From Pectobacterium sp013449375 (GTDB lineage: Bacteria; Pseudomonadota; Gammaproteobacteria; Enterobacterales; Enterobacteriaceae): 64,000 nt of DNA. The notes beneath the pieces are model-generated. The model saw only the letters and a program-made list of their open reading frames with translations, was not told where the DNA came from and did not search any database. Location of the stretch: NCBI RefSeq assembly GCF_048593165.1, contig NZ_CP184271.1; one strand, 5' to 3'. Below are positions 8,364 to 16,503 of the stretch, piece by piece. The translations under genes and the position numbers were made by a program. The first letter of the stretch is position 1, and every line of letters begins with the position of its first letter.

Positions 8364-10133
8364 TTAACGAAAAAACCAAGGGAAACGTCTGCGTTCCTGC
8401 GGTGCAAGTTGTCCAATTCGCTCACGAATCGCGGTTAGCAGATTTGGCTGTTGCTCATCGTCATACGCGAAGTTGGTCAATAATGACAACGCTTCTGGCG
8501 CAGTTTCCACTGGGAAAAGATGGAATTTCCCTTCGCGTACGGCTTCAACGACATCGTCCTGTAAACAGAGATGACGCAGGTTAGCCACAGGTAAAATCAC
8601 GCCCTGTGTTCCCGTCAATCCGCGACGCTGGCAGACCTCAAAGAAACCCTCGATCTTTTCATTTACGCCGCCAATTGGCTGCACGCGACCAAACTGATCG
8701 ACGGAACCCGTCACGGCGAACTGCTGATTGATTGGTCGCAAGGAGAGGGCGCTGACTAACGCACACAGCTCTGCCAGAGAGGCACTGTCACCGTCAACTT
8801 CGCTGTATGATTGCTCGAAGACCATGGAAGCGGAGAAGGGGAGCTGTTGATCGAGCTCCAGCTCCGTAATCAGGAACGCCTGCATGATCATCATGCCCTT
8901 CGCGTGCAAATTGCCAGCCAGTTCGGCTTTGCGCTCGACGTCGGTGAATTCACCGTCGCCAGCGTGAACGACACAGCTGATACGCGCTGGTTCGCCAAAG
9001 GCAACAGGGTAGCCAGGGAATTCGAGTACGGACAGGCCGTTAACCTGACCGACGACTTCGCCTTCCGTTTCGATCAGGATCTGGCCTAATTCTATTTCAT
9101 CCTGCATGCGCTCACGAAGGTAGCCTTCACGCCATTGGCGAGCGGCAACGGCGTCAACCAGCGCCTGCTCCGTGATTTGACCATCTCTGGCATACAGCGA
9201 AGCATATTTTAACTGGCTGATTAACCAGCGTGGGCATAATGGCAAATTGCCCTGATCACCGCTGTAGCGTGCTGCAACGTTGACTAAGGCTGGCCAGGCA
9301 CCGGCGTCCAGTAGCGGCAGTTGATTCTCGTTGCATAGTGCATTGATGTAGGCGCACCAGCGTGCCATGTCATCCGTTTCAATCAACTGTAATTGCGCTT
9401 CAAATTCGCCGTAAATGGCGTGCTCGCCTAACTCCGGCTCCATATCATGAATATCAGCGAGACTCTCGCGGTCACCGAGAATAATCAGGCGAATATCAAG
9501 CGGCATCGGTGGCACATCAACGGGCAGTGGTTTGCGCTCATCTGGCGATAACCAACGATAGCGTCCCTCAGCCATAATCTGCTTCAGACGCAGCCACATT
9601 AAGGGCTGAGCCAACAGTGCTCTGGCCGAGAGGATCAGCGTACCGCCATTAACCTGATGAATCAGCCCTGGATGCAGCGTGATTTCATCGTGAAAACTGC
9701 GCACACAGCCGAAGAGTTGCTCAGGTTCGATCCATTCCTGATAACCACAGAGCTGCTGTGCGGCAAAATTATCCGTAGGGTGTGTTGCTGGCTCGACTCG
9801 GATGTGACGACCCTCAATGATATATTTACTGCCATGTATCGCCCCGGAGTCTGGCCTGATTGCGCTTAGCGCACGGGCGATCAATGCCATATATTCATCG
9901 TTTTCCTGCGCTTTTAACAGCATAAAGCGGGAAGGCGATCGAGGGTGGCAAAAGAGCGTCAGACTGTCTGCCAGACGCGCCTGAATAGCGGAGAATTCAG
10001 CAGGAGCAAGCTGAGCTGCCTGAGTGAATAGCGTTTGATAAGGCGTATTGTTGGGCAGTAAATGCTGCCATGAGAGTCGGTTACTGGTCAAAGTATCAAT
10101 GTAATCGTCTAATGGAAAAGCGTGATTATACAA
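8364..10133 (-). CDS. ycbZ: Lon-like ATP-dependent protease homologue YcbZ
   Basis: The 589-residue protein matches E. coli YcbZ (586 residues), a Lon-related protein. The C-terminal half is a Lon protease domain: the nucleophile is Ser450 in EVDGDSASLAEL and the catalytic lysine is Lys493 in GGVNEKIEGFF. The N-terminal half corresponds to a divergent AAA region, in which I see no standard P-loop. The start is uncertain: the first usable codon is TTG at 10133 with a poor binding site, and another TTG follows 14 codons later. It lies between fabA and matP as in E. coli. Substrates are unknown. Confidence 0.92.
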   Translation of the reverse strand: MYNHAFPLDDYIDTLTSNRLSWQHLLPNNTPYQTLFTQAAQLAPAEFSAIQARLADSLTLFCHPRSPSRFMLLKAQENDEYMALIARALSAIRPDSGAIHGSKYIIEGRHIRVEPATHPTDNFAAQQLCGYQEWIEPEQLFGCVRSFHDEITLHPGLIHQVNGGTLILSARALLAQPLMWLRLKQIMAEGRYRWLSPDERKPLPVDVPPMPLDIRLIILGDRESLADIHDMEPELGEHAIYGEFEAQLQLIETDDMARWCAYINALCNENQLPLLDAGAWPALVNVAARYSGDQGNLPLCPRWLISQLKYASLYARDGQITEQALVDAVAARQWREGYLRERMQDEIELGQILIETEGEVVGQVNGLSVLEFPGYPVAFGEPARISCVVHAGDGEFTDVERKAELAGNLHAKGMMIMQAFLITELELDQQLPFSASMVFEQSYSEVDGDSASLAELCALVSALSLRPINQQFAVTGSVDQFGRVQPIGGVNEKIEGFFEVCQRRGLTGTQGVILPVANLRHLCLQDDVVEAVREGKFHLFPVETAPEALSLLTNFAYDDEQQPNLLTAIRERIGQLAPQERRRFPWFFR

Positions 10134-10310
10134 GAATAATGTCGAGTGCGCATAAGGAGAGTCATCTCTCCGTCATCTTTAACAGACTTAAGCCTGAACG
10201 GCGTTGAGCTGATTGTCTTAAAAACTGTCAAAAAACCGCCAGAAAGCGGTCAAAATCAGGGAAAACTGTTATGCTGAAAGTAATGTTACGCGGTCACTGA
10301 AGAATTTAAT

Positions 10311-10775
10311 ATGAAATATCAACAACTAGAAAATCTTGAGTGCGGGTGGAAATGGAAGTACCTGGTGAAAAAACATCGGGAGGGAGAAGAGATCACTCGC
10401 TTTCTGGAACAAAGTGCGGCGGACGAAGCGGTACAGACATTGCTTAAAATGGAAAACCAGCCAGTGAAAGTGTTGGAGTGGATTGCACAATGTATGAATC
10501 CCACCTTAGAAAATCGGATGAAGCAGACGATCCGTGCACGTCGTAAACGTCATTTCAATGCAGAACACCAACATACGCGCAAGAAATCGATCGATCTGGA
10601 GTATTTGGTCTGGCAGCGTCTTGCGGCTCTGGCCCAAAGACGTGGCGTGACCTTGTCAGAAACGATTGTGCAGCTGATTGAAGATGCTGAGCATAAAGAG
10701 AAATACGCCAGCCAGATGTCGTTGCTCAAGCAGGATCTCAAAGCCATTTTGAATAACGACGAGAAGCAGGCATAA
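10311..10775 (+). CDS. matP: Ter macrodomain organiser MatP
   Basis: MatP binds matS sites (consensus GTGACRNYGTCAC) and condenses the replication terminus region, interacting with ZapB and the divisome. The 154-residue product has the N-terminal four-helix domain, then a ribbon-helix-helix fold (about residues 85-125, HTRKKSIDLEYLVWQRLAAL) and a C-terminal helix for tetramer formation. Its presence agrees with this window lying in or near the terminus half of the chromosome, though I found no perfect matS copy by eye. It is divergent from ycbZ with a 177-base spacer. Confidence 0.97.
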   Translation: MKYQQLENLECGWKWKYLVKKHREGEEITRFLEQSAADEAVQTLLKMENQPVKVLEWIAQCMNPTLENRMKQTIRARRKRHFNAEHQHTRKKSIDLEYLVWQRLAALAQRRGVTLSETIVQLIEDAEHKEKYASQMSLLKQDLKAILNNDEKQA

Positions 10776-10795
10776 AAAACGCGAGGAGCGTTTTT
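10775..10795 (+). terminator. matP intrinsic terminator
   Basis: AAAAACGC pairs with GCGTTTTT across the loop GAGGA, starting within the matP stop codon. The stem runs directly into a T tract on the plus strand. Confidence 0.8.
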
Positions 10796-10796
10796 C

Positions 10797-10815
10797 AACG
10801 TTGCGTAGCAACGTT
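10797..10815. repeat. Perfect 8-bp inverted repeat between matP and ompA terminators
   Basis: AACGTTGC, the loop GTA, and GCAACGTT lie directly after the matP terminator. There is no T run. The function is unknown; it could be a second stem that helps termination or a protein-binding palindrome. Confidence 0.6.
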
Positions 10816-10845
10816 AGGGTAGTGGACAACGATATCGAGCATAAA

Positions 10846-10869
10846 AAAACCTCGCCGGAGCGAGGTTTT
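10846..10869 (-). terminator. ompA intrinsic terminator
   Basis: AAAACCTCGC and GCGAGGTTTT form a 10-bp stem with a CGGA loop. On the minus strand the stem is followed by a T run (the A run at 10843-10849), 14 bases after the ompA stop. Confidence 0.9.
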
Positions 10870-10882
10870 CTTCGTTAATAAC

Positions 10883-11974
10883 TTAAGCCTGAGGCTGAGT
10901 TACAACGTCTTTGATGCCTTTAACTTCGATCTCTACGCGACGATCTGGTGCCAGGCAGTCGATCAGCGCAGCACGAGGTTTCACGTTGTCACAGGTAGAA
11001 CCGGTAACAGGGTGAGATTTACCCTGGCCACGAGCAGAGATTTTGTTCGCAGGGATACCTTTAGAAACCAAGTAATCCACGACGCTCTGTGCACGTTTTT
11101 CAGACAGAGCTTGGTTGTATTGCTCTGAACCTAAACGGTCAGTGAAGCCCAGAACAACAACAGAACCGTCTTTCGGATCCAGAGAGCTTAACTGAGAGTA
11201 CAGTTGATTCAGTGATTGCTGACCTTCTGCTTTCAACGTCGCTTTATTGAAGTTGAACAGCACATCAGATTTCAGCGTGAAACGCTTGGTTTCAACAACC
11301 GGAGCTGGCGCTGCAGTTGGAGCTGGAGCTGGAGCAACCACTGGTGCTACGCGATCATCCTGGCCGAAACGGTAAGACAGACCAACGCTCATCAGCAAGT
11401 TGTCTGGACGGGCACCAACGGTACCAGCATCACCAATGTTGCTAACCCATTGGTAGTCAACACGCGTAGCCCAGTTTTTGTCGAGAGCGAATTCGATACC
11501 AATAGCAGCCAGTGGCGATACGCCAGTGTCGTTATTGTTGAGATCGCGACCACCGACAGCCGCATGGCTATCAGTGCGCCATACCATACCACCCAGACGA
11601 GTATAGGCGTCCAGGCCAGGCATAACTGGGTAACTCAGTTTAGTTGCCAGTTGGATACCCTGAGCCTTGAAGCTTGCGCTGTCTGTCGCAGCAGAAGTCG
11701 AACCCGCATACTTCATGCGACCCAACCAGTCATAGCCCAGTTCAAAACCCACATATGGGTTGGCTTGGTAACCAACAAATGCACCAGCACCTAATTGGCT
11801 TTTGATTGGGTTGTTAGTGACACTGTTGTAACCATTTCCGTAGAAACCAGTATCGTGGAATTGAGATGCGCCCAGTTTACCACCGGTGTACCAGGTATTA
11901 TCTTTAGGAGCTGCTTGCGCGACGGTCGCGAAGCTAGCCAGTGCCACTGCAACTGCGATAGCTGTTTTTTTCAT
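10883..11974 (-). CDS. ompA: Outer membrane protein OmpA
   Basis: The 363-residue precursor has a signal peptide MKKTAIAVAVALASFATVAQA cut before APKDN, an eight-stranded outer-membrane barrel (about residues 22-200), a Pro/Ala hinge (VAPVVAPAPAPTAAPAPVV), and a C-terminal peptidoglycan-binding OmpA domain with the FTDRLGSEQYNQALSEKRA helix and two cysteines. It anchors the outer membrane to murein and is a phage receptor. The ATG at 11974 follows GAGGCGTAAA; the open frame goes slightly further up but has no other site. It is downstream of sulA on the same strand. Confidence 0.98.
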   Translation of the reverse strand: MKKTAIAVAVALASFATVAQAAPKDNTWYTGGKLGASQFHDTGFYGNGYNSVTNNPIKSQLGAGAFVGYQANPYVGFELGYDWLGRMKYAGSTSAATDSASFKAQGIQLATKLSYPVMPGLDAYTRLGGMVWRTDSHAAVGGRDLNNNDTGVSPLAAIGIEFALDKNWATRVDYQWVSNIGDAGTVGARPDNLLMSVGLSYRFGQDDRVAPVVAPAPAPTAAPAPVVETKRFTLKSDVLFNFNKATLKAEGQQSLNQLYSQLSSLDPKDGSVVVLGFTDRLGSEQYNQALSEKRAQSVVDYLVSKGIPANKISARGQGKSHPVTGSTCDNVKPRAALIDCLAPDRRVEIEVKGIKDVVTQPQA

Positions 11975-12170
11975 TTTACGCCTCATTATCATCCAAATTG
12001 GTAATTAACCTGAGGGGCTAATAAACCTTTGGTTAAAATCCTTTGGTCGGAGACTTTGCCCTTATTTATGACTCACTGTCAGTCAACTGACGTTATAGAA
12101 GGGCAACTCCAGCGAGCTAAAGTCTACAACGTGATGAGAAAGTTACAAGTGTGATGTGATTTGCGTCATA
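11975..12170 (-). promoter_or_regulatory. ompA leader with MicA-type target and CRP site
   Basis: The 20-odd bases before the start, containing GGATGATAATGAGGCG (11979-11994), are nearly the same as the E. coli ompA leader segment that pairs with the small RNA MicA, so repression by MicA is likely (inference from conservation). A CRP-like site, TGTGATTTGCGTCATA at 12155-12170, matches TGTGA-N6-TCACA in nine of ten defined bases. The rest of the roughly 360-base spacer is the promoter and 5' leader region and holds no gene. Confidence 0.7.
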
Positions 12171-12263
12171 AGAAAACCGCACGATTCATACATACTTGCT
12201 AACAAATAGTAGATGCTTTTGACAGATCTTACGCCTTTTAGCTGTACTAAGCATGCCCTAAAA

Positions 12264-12288
12264 GCCCGCAGAATACCGCTCTGCGGCG
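12264..12288 (-). terminator. Probable sulA terminator
   Basis: CCGCAGA (12266-12272) and TCTGCGG (12280-12286) form a 7-bp GC-rich stem with a 7-base loop; on the minus strand GCTTTTAG follows. It lies about 50 bases after the sulA stop and upstream of the ompA promoter region. Confidence 0.65.
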
Positions 12289-12336
12289 ATCTGTATGGCA
12301 CATAATCAGACTGAGCTGAGAAAATTCTTAATTTAC

Positions 12337-12843
12337 TTAATGATACAATGTCGAATGAATTTTAAGGCTGGGAAATAGTCTATAAGTGTTACCGCCAGTA
12401 CTTTCTGGTCGCATGATGAAGCCGTATGTATTTCCTGCCTGTGCGGCGTGGCGTAGCCGAACCTTCTCTTCTTCCGTTAATTCGTGCGGTAACCAGCACA
12501 ACACCGCGCTGTAGTTTCCTGTCAGCAGAGCTTTCTCCATGGCATCCACCGTAAGCAGCGGATTGATATGGTGAAGTTGCACCATTTTATCCAGCGGTAG
12601 CCCAGATTGCTGTACCCAAGGACGGCTCAATTTTTGCTGAGGAGAAAGCCATAGCAGCCAACGGGATTGCGTACCTAACTGCTGTAAGAGCGGTAATAGC
12701 AGATGTGTGACTATGGGCTGGTCGGCGTTGTACACGATTTCGCTGATAATTCCGCCCGCGCTGCCCGAGGTTTCCGCAGCATGCTGACTCGCAGAAAACG
12801 ATGACGACTGAACGTTGTGAGAGCTGATTGATTGCGTACGCAT
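12337..12843 (-). CDS. sulA: SOS cell division inhibitor SulA
   Basis: SulA binds FtsZ and blocks septation after DNA damage, and is then destroyed by Lon. The 168-residue product aligns with the 169-residue E. coli protein through LLLPLLQQLGTQSRWLLWLSPQQKLSRPWVQQSGLPL and ends LKIHSTLYH; the C-terminal His-Tyr-His is the Lon recognition tail in E. coli. The ATG at 12843 (GGGTGG upstream) gives the family length; a GTG at 12855 is an alternative. A consensus LexA box overlaps its promoter. Confidence 0.95.
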   Translation of the reverse strand: MRTQSISSHNVQSSSFSASQHAAETSGSAGGIISEIVYNADQPIVTHLLLPLLQQLGTQSRWLLWLSPQQKLSRPWVQQSGLPLDKMVQLHHINPLLTVDAMEKALLTGNYSAVLCWLPHELTEEEKVRLRHAAQAGNTYGFIMRPESTGGNTYRLFPSLKIHSTLYH

Positions 12844-12864
12844 AATGAGTGCCACCCATAGTGT

Positions 12865-12884
12865 TACTGTATGAATATACAGTA
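12865..12884 (-). promoter_or_regulatory. LexA (SOS) box of sulA
   Basis: TACTGTATGAATATACAGTA is a symmetrical match to the LexA consensus CTGT-N8-ACAG, centred about 30 bases upstream of the sulA start. It predicts tight repression that is relieved by DNA damage. Confidence 0.95.
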
Positions 12885-13059
12885 TCTGCTGTGTGCGTGA
12901 AAATCAACCTGATTTTTTGAAAGCGCTTCGCATATTCCTTATGCAAGAGACAGTAAACACATTTACTGTTTGAAGCCGCATCGGGGGTGTGTTTAATTAT
13001 TTGTTCCTGCTACAGATATTTTAATTGTTCAGGAAGAGATCATTTCAATACTAAGGATT

Positions 13060-13686
13060 ATGGCAATGAAGCAACTATGCAAAAAAAGGATTTTGCAATC
13101 TCAGCATTCTTTTTCATCTTTGGGGGAGATCACTTCACGTTCCCAATTCGGTGGCTACAGCATCGCAGCAAATAAGACGATTTTTGGGCTGGTGTCGGAA
13201 GGGGAGCTTTATCTTCGCGCCAGTAAGAAAGATGAAAGATATTTTCACCAGCGCGATATGCCTCATTTGATTTATACCAAACGCGGAATGCCTTTACCGC
13301 TGAACTACTTCCTTGTCGATGAAGTATTATGGCAAGAACCGCAAACGCTATTATATTTTGCCCGACTGGCGTTGGCCGGTGCGCAGCATGATCATGCCCT
13401 CAAATGTACGAGCGGGCGTTTAAAAGATCTCCCGAATCTTAACCACGATATTGAACGGCTATTGTGGAAAGCGGGGATAAGAAATATTGATGAATTACAG
13501 CATCATGGCGCGAAAAATAGCTATCTCGAATTGCGGAAGGTTCGCGCTAATCTGAGTGTTAACGTGCTGTTGGCGCTTGCCGGTGCCATTTGTGGCACGC
13601 ATCAGGCGGCACTCCCTCGCGGTATCCGCAACGAACTGCTGGAATGGTATAAGAACAATACGGTCTCTAAAGGATCAAAACACTAA
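13060..13686 (+). CDS. sxy: Competence regulator Sxy/TfoX
   Basis: Sxy works with CRP to activate competence genes through CRP-S sites. The 208-residue product (E. coli 209) has an N-terminal TfoX domain (FGGYSIAANKTIFGLVSEGELYLRA, residues about 30-55) and a C-terminal helix-hairpin-helix-like TfoX_C domain (KDLPNLNHDIERLLWKAGI, about 128-147). It is divergent from sulA, as in E. coli, with about 200 bases between. The start at 13060 follows a purine-rich stretch, and a second ATG lies two codons on, at 13066. It implies inducible DNA uptake genes elsewhere in the genome. Confidence 0.95.
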   Translation: MAMKQLCKKRILQSQHSFSSLGEITSRSQFGGYSIAANKTIFGLVSEGELYLRASKKDERYFHQRDMPHLIYTKRGMPLPLNYFLVDEVLWQEPQTLLYFARLALAGAQHDHALKCTSGRLKDLPNLNHDIERLLWKAGIRNIDELQHHGAKNSYLELRKVRANLSVNVLLALAGAICGTHQAALPRGIRNELLEWYKNNTVSKGSKH

Positions 13687-13702
13687 GAAACACGCGCGAT
13701 TT

Positions 13703-15838
13703 TCACTGTGTAATCATGTCATTTTTTAGCTGCACGAGTTCAGGTAGGAGACCGAGCAGCAGGCCGATTTGCTGAATAATCAAGGATTCTTTACTGTCCG
13801 ATTCGGGTGAAAGGGATTGAATGCTGGTGGTAATAGTTTTCAATCCCTGATTGATTCGCAAACTGTCCTCTTCGCTACAGTGTAGCGCGTCATCAACATG
13901 GCAAACGGCATCATCCAGCAACTGTAGCGTTTCCGATGAGGTAATTTTCCCGCGGTGTGCGCCGAGCGTTGAAATGTAGCTTAACAACGTATGATTCAGA
14001 CACATGAAACGAAATGCACTGTCTAATTTGTTTCGGGTCGCATGGGGTTCTGAAGACATATTTGATACGACGGACGCCAGTTCCGCATCGCAGTTATGCG
14101 CATCTCGGCGGGCAATGCGATAAGGCAGGCTATTATCTTTCCCCTGATGGTATTGCACCATAATCGCATCAAGATAACGGCAATTGGCGTCCAATGTCTT
14201 ATTGATAACGGTTGGCAGGCCGCGAAAACGCCAGTCTGGCCAGATAAAACTGACCGCAGCCCATGCGATAGCACACCCCAGCAAGGTATCGATAATACGT
14301 GGCACCGCGACGTCGAAACCTTCGCCCAACAGATTGAAACAGAGCAGGACAAGCAGCGTAATAAACATAGTTGCGTGTGCGTACTGTACGTTGCGAAAGG
14401 CAAAAAACAGTACACCGCTAATGACGATTAACGTGAGTTGTCCTTCCAGTGAAGGGACGAAATATAAGACTGGCAAACCGAGTAAAATACCGGTCAATGT
14501 GCCAATAATCCTCAACGTCAGCCGTCGTCGGGTGGCGTTATAGTTGGGCTGACAAACAAACAGGCTGGTTAGCAGAATCCAGTAACCGTGCTGCATCCCC
14601 GTGATCTGAATCAACGTGTAGCCGCTACACAGCAGTACGGACATACGAATAGCATGACGGAACAGCGCCGACTGGGGTGTCAGGTGTCGGCTAATGCGCA
14701 AGCGGATGTCGCTCCACCCCGTGATTTTGTCATCTGCCAGCGTGTTTTCTGGGTTATTTTCCTGCTCAATGGCCTGTTCGGATTCGATCGTTGCCAACTG
14801 GGCATCAATCGCGCGCAGGTTATTTAATAAATAAGTAAGCGCTTTGATTTGCGCAGCGTCCGCCATATTGTTGGTCGCGATGCGCGCAATAGCGGATTCA
14901 AGATGCACGAAAGCCCGTTCAAGGCGGCTGTCATGCTGATATTTTTGCTGTAGCAGAATGGATTGCGACAGCTGCTGACAGGCTTTGGCTTGCATGCTAA
15001 GCAAGCGTTGAAAGCGGAATAAGACGTCGCTATAGCGCAGTTTTTCACGCAGTTGCGGATAGTAAACATGCGACGAACTGGCCCGTTCATGAATATCCTG
15101 AGCGACAAAATAGTAGTGCAGCGTTTGGCGCGTCCCGCGTTGTCCTCGATCGCCACGCAGACGCGTTAACAACGAAGACTTGGTCTGGTTAAGTATTGCA
15201 ACCAACTGGCTGTTTGCCATAGCGACATCAATCAAGGGTTTGTCGGTTTCTTCTTCAATATCGGGATCGAATAGGTTGGCTTTTGCATCCAGATAGCGCG
15301 CCAACTGCTGATAACACTGCGCAAGGTTGTCCTGCAACGGGCGGATAGGGAAGATCAGATGGCCGAACAGCGTGAGCAGGTTGTACCACGAGGCGCCGAT
15401 CAGCAGCATGATGGGCTGCTGATACCAGTTGTCGTAAAGAGAGATGCCCAGCATGGTGTAAATCGCGATCAGCAGTGCGCCGAATGCGATTGTCGCATAG
15501 CGCTGCCCTAATGCGCCGAGCAGAATAAAGCCGCAGGTCGATACTGCCAGACCAAACCCGAATAGCCAAGGATAGGGAAAAAGCAGTTCAATCGAAATAG
15601 AAGCGACAAAAAAACAAGCCAACGTAATGAACAGGTTACGTAGGCGCCCAGTGAGGCGATCGTCAAGGTCGGTGAGGGCGGCCGCGACGACGCCAAGCGT
15701 GACGGGAATGGTCGATGTTGGCTGACCTAACCACCAGGGAACTGCCGCCGCACCACTGAGTGCAATAAAGATACGAATGGTGTACAGCCAACTGCTATTG
15801 TACACATAGCGGCGAATTCCTGGGGCAAAGGTGAGCAA
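13703..15838 (-). CDS. yccS: YccS-family inner membrane protein (FUSC/efflux-like)
   Basis: The 711-residue protein matches E. coli YccS from end to end. It has two blocks of membrane helices (about residues 15-170 and 395-530), each followed by a cytoplasmic domain, the plan of the fusaric-acid-resistance/aromatic-acid exporter superfamily. The transport substrate is unknown. The start is TTG at 15838, supported by AAGGATATTACG upstream and by alignment of the N-terminus with the E. coli protein. It is transcribed towards sxy, from which it is separated by only 16 bases tail to tail, and lies 20 bases after yccF. Confidence 0.92.
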   Translation of the reverse strand: MLTFAPGIRRYVYNSSWLYTIRIFIALSGAAAVPWWLGQPTSTIPVTLGVVAAALTDLDDRLTGRLRNLFITLACFFVASISIELLFPYPWLFGFGLAVSTCGFILLGALGQRYATIAFGALLIAIYTMLGISLYDNWYQQPIMLLIGASWYNLLTLFGHLIFPIRPLQDNLAQCYQQLARYLDAKANLFDPDIEEETDKPLIDVAMANSQLVAILNQTKSSLLTRLRGDRGQRGTRQTLHYYFVAQDIHERASSSHVYYPQLREKLRYSDVLFRFQRLLSMQAKACQQLSQSILLQQKYQHDSRLERAFVHLESAIARIATNNMADAAQIKALTYLLNNLRAIDAQLATIESEQAIEQENNPENTLADDKITGWSDIRLRISRHLTPQSALFRHAIRMSVLLCSGYTLIQITGMQHGYWILLTSLFVCQPNYNATRRRLTLRIIGTLTGILLGLPVLYFVPSLEGQLTLIVISGVLFFAFRNVQYAHATMFITLLVLLCFNLLGEGFDVAVPRIIDTLLGCAIAWAAVSFIWPDWRFRGLPTVINKTLDANCRYLDAIMVQYHQGKDNSLPYRIARRDAHNCDAELASVVSNMSSEPHATRNKLDSAFRFMCLNHTLLSYISTLGAHRGKITSSETLQLLDDAVCHVDDALHCSEEDSLRINQGLKTITTSIQSLSPESDSKESLIIQQIGLLLGLLPELVQLKNDMITQ

Positions 15839-15858
15839 CGTAATATCCTTAGATGCCG

Positions 15859-16305
15859 TTAACGAAAGTGGCTGCGAGCATTATTTTCCCGCGCAGCCTG
15901 TGCAAGCTCGACGGAAACTACGCGACGTCCTACTGGCCACAGCGCGATGGCAGCGATCTTAAAATTGGCGATGCCAACGGGAATGCCAATGAGCGTAATA
16001 CACTGCGCGATACCTGTAATGATGTGCGACAGGCAAAGCCACCAGCCAAAGAAAATAAACCAGAATATATTCAGCAGAGAGCCGCCGGCGTTGAGAATCG
16101 TGCTCTTTTCATCCGGTCGCAGTTCATCAACATGGATGGCCTCATTGCCATAAGGCAAGAGCGACAGCTTGGTGATTTCCCAACATGAGCGTGTTAGCGG
16201 TAAGGTAAAAATCAGCAGCACGCTGACGACCGTCGCCAGAAGCCAGGCTAGTGTGGTGAAGAAACCACCTAATACGAAGTTAAGGATATTCAACACAGTA
16301 CGCAT
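15859..16305 (-). CDS. yccF: YccF inner membrane protein (DUF307)
   Basis: The product is 148 residues from the ATG at 16305, equal to E. coli YccF; the frame is open to 16383 but the upstream part has no binding site. It has hydrophobic segments at about 10-38, 82-105 and 105-125, with the duplicated motif LPLTRSCWEI / GIPVGIANFKIAAIALWPVGR. The function is unknown. It is probably translated from the same message as yccS 20 bases downstream. It is divergent from helD. Confidence 0.92.
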   Translation of the reverse strand: MRTVLNILNFVLGGFFTTLAWLLATVVSVLLIFTLPLTRSCWEITKLSLLPYGNEAIHVDELRPDEKSTILNAGGSLLNIFWFIFFGWWLCLSHIITGIAQCITLIGIPVGIANFKIAAIALWPVGRRVVSVELAQAARENNARSHFR

Positions 16306-16503
16306 AATCTCTCCTGCACGTGTAAGGTAACCCGATAAAGTAACCAAACTCGCTGATGGTAAAAGAATTATCACATTAAGCATTAGGATATTCTAACCTG
16401 TTTTTAAGGCTAGAGCGTGAAGTCTGATAACGGGTAAACTAGGAAATAGATAAACGACGAAAAATGGACGAATAACCTCTCATATAGTCATGGCGCGAAC
16501 ATC

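Noticed and set aside
11216..11794. 192-codon antisense frame in ompA
   Set aside because: The strong codon bias of ompA leaves long open antisense frames; the product looks random.
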